From: Spinacia oleracea
Taxonomy: Eukaryota > Streptophyta > Magnoliopsida > Caryophyllales > Amaranthaceae
Direction of reading: 5' to 3'
Assembly: GCF_020520425.1 (NCBI RefSeq)
Contig: NC_079491.1
Coordinates: 20,637,449 to 20,701,448 of the forward strand
Length of the DNA stretch: 64,000 bases
In this document: positions 58,637 to 64,000 of the stretch, in pieces
Layout of the letters: every line of letters begins with the position of its first letter
Numbering within the stretch: position 1 is the stretch's first letter
Program-made: the position numbers and the translations under genes
The notes under the pieces: model-generated
Told to the model about the DNA's origin: nothing
Databases searched by the model: none
Seen by the model: the letters and a program-made list of their open reading frames with translations, nothing else

Positions 58637-61600
58637 GTCTCCCACTTGTCCTTAGGGACAAGTGTGCATTTCCTAATTCCTTTGTCGCTCGATGCTTGCT
58701 CTTGAACATAAGGTAAGAGTTGTCATCCTTATTATGTCCAGAGGTGTTTCTCGGTTTCAGAGTTCAACTGATCAAATAAACAGATAATCATAGCCTACGA
58801 TTCATCCGAGCACGGCCATGCATTTCACAGTTTCTAGCTCTCCGAGTTGCCTTGTACAACTTTTAAGCATCTCATCCCGATTTATGGGAGGACAATCCCA
58901 ATCTTGCGATCTTGAGATTAGACTTCGTTTGATAGGTGATTACCTGAGCGTTGCCGTTATAGCCTCCTTTTACGGTGCGACGGTTGGTCAACGTCAAAGC
59001 AACCAGTTCTCAAACAAGTAATCTCAAATCACTCAGGTATTGAGGATTTAGTGTCTAATAATTTTAATGAAATTTACTTATGACAGATTTTCATCTCTTA
59101 CAGTAAAGTTTCATAGGTCTGTCCGATAGTAGTCTTCCCAAAGTAAGTATCTATGCAAATGATTATGACATTGCCATGTCCACATAGTTCAAGAAACAGA
59201 ACTACTATTCATCTTGCATTCTAGTCGTCTAATGTTTTCTATGCGTCCAATTTTATAGAAAACTCCGACTAGGGACCATTTTCACCTTTTGACATTCAAG
59301 TTCACTTGATAGACATTTCTTAGTCACAGGACTGGTCCTGACAGTCTATCTTGAATATATTGTTAAATTGAAGGGACTCATCATTTAATACTAAACCAAG
59401 ATTAAATGGAATATGAAAATGCATTTCATATATGATAAATGTTCAACCCCAATGTTTTAGAACCATGGGCCTCGAACCCATCTTTAAAACAATTAGTGGA
59501 ATTCAAAACTATGCTTGATTTCCAGTGCCACAATGTGAGTGTTGCTTCTCACTTGTTACATAGGTTTAGTTATCATGCTTTGCCAATCTTAATATCCTTT
59601 TCATCGAATGTTCTTCGAGATATGATGATAAGATCTTTTTAAGTTTGTTTATTATGTGATCTAGTCTTTCTTACTTCGATAGTGGTTCTACGCATTTTGC
59701 AATGAAGAACCATCAAGTTAGCAGACATGTGATCCACCCAAGTTCAATGAAGAACTCATTAATATAAACAACTCTGTTTTATTGCTTCTTAGGCAATAAG
59801 TACTTTTACTTCAACTGTTTAGGTTGCTATTGATGCTTTGTTTGGATTTACTTATCCAAGCAGTTCACAGATATGTGGAAGACTTTCCAGCTGTATCTTT
59901 GGAACATAGAAATTAATATTTTAATTTCCCACGCAACAACTCATGGTCTCCAATCCATGTTGCCATTTCAAAACACAATGCATATAGCTCGTTCTTGCCA
60001 ATGGTTAACTCCAAAGGGATCTTGCTTGATCCTTTGCCAGTGTTTATGCGTGAAGCATCAATATTTAGCATATCTTTATTTCCTTGAATCAAGAACTAAT
60101 CCTATGTACCTTTTCAAGTACCATAAGTTTTTCTTGATCTCAATCTAGTTGATCTTTACTTAGATCAATAGAGATTGGTATATGTTCGTCATGCCTAAAG
60201 CCATCCGATATGTTTTTGGCGATCCTCATATTATATCATACATGATAAATTCTTTTGCAGAATAATTCCCAATTGAATTCTATTCATGTAACTTTAGCTC
60301 ATTCAATTTCAGTAGATACTGAATCCAGCTTAAATTCTTTGACATATAATATAGGTTAAGAATCTCTTTTAGACTCTTTGATGTTTAACTTAGTAAATGC
60401 TTATACATAGTTCAAACATTCATTACTTAGATTTATTCATATGGATCGAATATCTCCAATGGAGTCTTTCGTGTTTGATTTAGTAAATGCCATTACTTAA
60501 TCCAAAACAATAACATAAGATCTTTGCAAATAGATCTTAATATCCAGTATGTACTAAGTTTCGCCTTGGTCCATCATTGATAAATAATTTCAAACCTAAC
60601 TTATTAGCATTTGAATGTTATTTCACAATAGAGAGATATGTGTGTGATACACATAGGACCAATTAAGTTTTATGTACTCCCACTAAACTTCTTATATATC
60701 TATAAGAATCATGTACATTTTATGAAACTAAAATACTTATTAGCTTCACTAAAATATAATTCTAATTCCCAATTGCTTGCTTAAATCTGTACTTAGATTT
60801 TATAAGCTAGCTTTCCTTTCAAGCATTATTTGGATCCACAAATCCTATGACATGCTATGTACATAGTTTTCTTCCAACATTTAATTGAGGAATACGTTTT
60901 GTCATCCAATTGCCATATGTACCAATATGTAATCATTGCTTGAATTATAGACTTGAGCATTACGATTATGCATGAGGTTTCAACACAATCCACGCCGTGA
61001 ATTTGCTTGTAACCTTTAGCAAATAATCTAGCTTTGTGTGTGAACACAATTTCATATTTGATGGTTTTTATCCTTAAAACAAACTTGCAACCAATAGGTG
61101 TGAAACTATTCTTGCAAATCAACAAAATTTCAATTTTGTCATCAAAACATTGAGTATGTTTTTATGGCCTCTAACCATTTAAAACATTTGAGTCTATATA
61201 TGGCCTCTAACCATTTTAGGGAATCTGGGTTTCGTCATAGTTTTCTTACAGGTCACAAACTCATTAATCTACATGATAATAGTTTGACTGCAAGTTGTAG
61301 GTTTCTTTGCTATCTAATAGAAGAATCGCATAGCTTCAGTGATCTGAACTCCATGTTTCTTCACTATCTAATAGAGGAATCTCATAGTTTCAGTGACTTG
61401 AACTCTATGCCTACTTGGGTATAGAACATCAAACAATAGAATATCAATGGCCACTTGAAAGTCCTTTGATTATTCTGTTCTCCTTGAAGCACTTGTAAAG
61501 TTTTCTAAGAGATGTCTATTCTTTAAAGCCACTTCTAAAGTCCTTAAAGAATAAGTTCGGATTTTCTGAAGCACTTCGAAAAGCCTCCGGAATGTCCGTT

Positions 61601-64000
61601 TATGTTTGTTGTTCGCCTCGAAGACTTTCGAGGTCTATTTTCTCCCACTTGTCATTTTGGAAACGAATCCCAAAAGGACATTATTTCGAGCAAACAAACA
61701 TGATGTTCTCAAAAATTCGTGGTAGAAACAATACCCTTGTGTCTCATCACAATGAAACATATATCTATACTTGGGCCTTAGTTTGTTGAATAACAAACAC
61801 TAAGCTCCCACTGAGTTTAGGAACTCTTTAGATATATTATGAAAAGATATTCTGAAATTACTTTTCAATAGCTTTGACGAATTTAGTTTGGTGGTAGTTG
61901 AGCATTTTGTTTTAGAAATTATAGGAAAATTCTTTATGATTCATCATTGATCGAATCAAGTACTAATTGACTTCGATCCTTCCAACTTAGATATGCCATA
62001 TCTTATGGACCTAGATTGTGAATTTTACTACACACAATCATTGATGATCATTCTTGACTTAAGTAATCATCAACATGATCTAACCTAGATCTTTATGATT
62101 TCTTGCCAAGTGGATTTTATACTTCTGAATCTTTGAACTAGCCAAACAGATTCAACTTATATCACTTTTGAGTAAATAAACCTATATTCACTCAAATCCA
62201 TGTGAAATAATAAAGTCATAAAATCTTTCTTTAGCTTTGAACTCTATTGTCTAGGCGTTCTAACAATAGTTCATATCTTTTGTTACTTTCAACAAGTAAG
62301 ACTAGTTGTCTTAAATTGATCTAGAAATCAATCAACTTTCAAAAGTCCATCAAAATAGAGCTTTTGAATGTTAACTTGTTGATATGGTCTAAGCAACAAT
62401 GCTAAAGGTTAGTGGAACTCAAATCAAGAGATTGATTTGAACCTAGTAAAGTTTTATTGTTAAAGAGTTGTTTGTTTTAATCAAGCATATTGACTCAACC
62501 CGTAATTGACCATTTCACTCAAATAAACAAACAAACATTTGTTTTTGTTTTTCTTGAATGCGAGTCTTTCTGTGTTTGAAGCAGAAATTTAGGTATGCTG
62601 ATTATGGAAAAAAATAGCCATTAAGTTCCAGCCTTTGAAAGGACTTAAAACAAACTATATGACCCTACAACTAATGTAGCATTGCCATGCTTCATTTCCC
62701 ACTTGTAGGTCATTAGTGTAGCCTAGCTTCCTTAGTTTGAGTTATTACCGAAGTAAGAACCTCAAGCGGTATATGATACCAAGGAAATTTGATTCCTAGG
62801 TCACTTCTCTTTAAACATAGACTTATAGGTAGAAACGGAATTGTAAATTCCTTTCATTTGTTCATTTGTTTTCCTATTTCTTGTACCCTTTCTTATAGTC
62901 TTAAGAATTGACTTCTCTGGTGTTGACTTTTATACTTTGTTAGACATGTCTAATGTTATTTTATCAAAGTTCTTACCATTTATGTTGAATATTCTGTTTC
63001 AACTAGATGATCTTACTAGAAGCTTCTAAAGTTCTCTAAGCATCGATCTATTCGAATGTCTAGGGACTAGACTCATTCGAGAATTAAATGGAAAAAGGAT
63101 TTTAGGTTGTTAACCAATGGTAAAGCTGAGCGTTTAAACTCAATGCTTTATGATCTCAAAACTACATTGTATTTTGAATTCACAAGCACCAATCGGTTCG
63201 CCATTCGACTTTGATATTCGAAAACAACCATAAAAGTCGCTAAAAGAAACGTACATTTTAAACTGCTCATTTTCTTTCATTTCCGTGAATTGTTCTTGGA
63301 TTCACTACCAATCGAGGAAATTTACTGTTACCTTTCTAAAAGGATTTACTACAGTGCAAGATATTTAATTATAAAAAATAATTAAAACATACATTGAAGC
63401 ATGCAAAGTCTAAACATTTATCATGAATAATAACTTGAAATTAAAGCAATCATGCAATTCAAACAAGTTATTAGCATTTTATTCGATTTTATTGTTCCGG
63501 CAGGTGTGAATAAAATGATTCCAAGATCCTAAAATCATTGAAGAACTAAGCACAGTTTGTCGACTTAATACTAAAACATCTTAGGTAAGCAAAAGCCTTT
63601 TGCTAATAGTCTAGAAACTATTCTTGGTTGATAGGTACGTCTAAGAACTTATTAGGTAAACCTATCGATTTTGCCACGACATAAAAGGACTCCTTACTTA
63701 TATCGTTGAGTTTCACCAAAACTAACATGTACTCACAATTATTTGTGTACCTTGCCCCTTTAGGACCAATAAGTAACACCTCGCTGAGCGAAAACTATTA
63801 CTAGATTGATGTAAAGGATATCCAAGCAAGTGTATATTTTGGCATGGCACCTTTTAACTCAATTTTTAAGTTTGGAACTTAAGGCTCTTACTATGTTGGT
63901 TAGATTTTAAGTGAACTAAAATCCTTAATCATGCAACATAATCAAGCTTTGATCTCATGCATTTTAAGACATATTTAAAAGCAATAAATAACTTAAAACA
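58637..64000 (-). mobile_element. Interior of the Angela-like copia element, heavily decayed
   Basis: The element runs to the window end. The first 2.2 kb from the LTR shows no coding and starts with ggacaagtgggagac on the minus strand. Coding remnants appear only near 61 kb. Numerous stops and frame changes show it is non-functional. Several separate copies of tctcccact(t/g) are scattered through it (about 58644, 60678, 61641, 61804), like extra polypurine tracts in reverse. The 5' LTR is not in the window. Confidence 0.65.
60826..61125 (-). pseudogene. Copia reverse transcriptase fragment
   Basis: A 99-codon frame has IGCKFVLRIKT, KARLFAKGYKQIHGVDCVET and, later, WQLDDKT, the start of a copia reverse transcriptase domain. 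Substitutions at conserved sites (FSPVV and MDVKTAFL are lost) and the absence of a downstream YVDD motif mark it as dead. It fixes the element's coding strand as minus. Confidence 0.85.

Overview
Plant nuclear DNA. The window has split genes with GT-AG introns, AT-rich spacers and dense transposable elements: LTR retrotransposons, solo LTRs, hAT, CACTA, Stowaway and Harbinger-like MITEs, Helitron ends, tRNA-derived SINEs and a Pack-MULE. The repeat types and an Angela-like LTR beginning TGAAGGAAATAATGCCC are compatible with a Caryophyllales/Amaranthaceae genome (spinach, beet or quinoa relatives). That is recognition, not proof.

Layout. 0-9 kb: a CACTA end against the last exon of an unknown acidic protein, a tandemly duplicated 302-bp unit, a hAT element with a perfect 8-bp duplication, a small MITE, and a frameshifted Ty1-copia pol remnant. 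9.2-11 kb: DUF599 gene A (minus). 11.6-13.7 kb: a copia LTR, primer-binding site and gag domain fused in frame to a Kelch-like domain. 15.0-16.7 kb: a Pack-MULE with 107-bp terminal inverted repeats and an exact 9-bp duplication, carrying a PPR gene fragment. 19.4-22.2 kb: a 2.77-kb solo LTR. 24.6-25.0 kb: a two-exon gene for a small secreted cysteine-rich peptide, not in standard gene models as far as I can tell. 26.1-32.3 kb: DUF599 genes B and C (minus), with a Harbinger-like MITE and a SINE in the long intron of C. 32.8-48.3 kb: a composite bounded by inverted-repeat arms and (TA)n arrays, split by a very young 9.8-kb chromovirus (Tekay/Del-like) at 35.7-45.5 kb. 49.7-52.5 kb: an inverted solo LTR of the 19.4-kb family, sitting in a Helitron terminal hairpin. 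54.0-55.9 kb: a third, truncated copy. 55.9-57.2 kb: unclassified retroelement-like DNA. 57.2-64 kb: the 3' LTR and decayed interior of an Angela-like copia element on the minus strand, running off the window.

The likely functional host genes are the three DUF599 membrane-protein paralogues, which form a local tandem family spread apart by insertions, and the cysteine-rich peptide gene. The gag-Kelch open frame and the PPR fragment are transposon-generated chimeras of uncertain function. Nearly everything else is transposon-derived. Splice sites and families were assigned by eye without searches.
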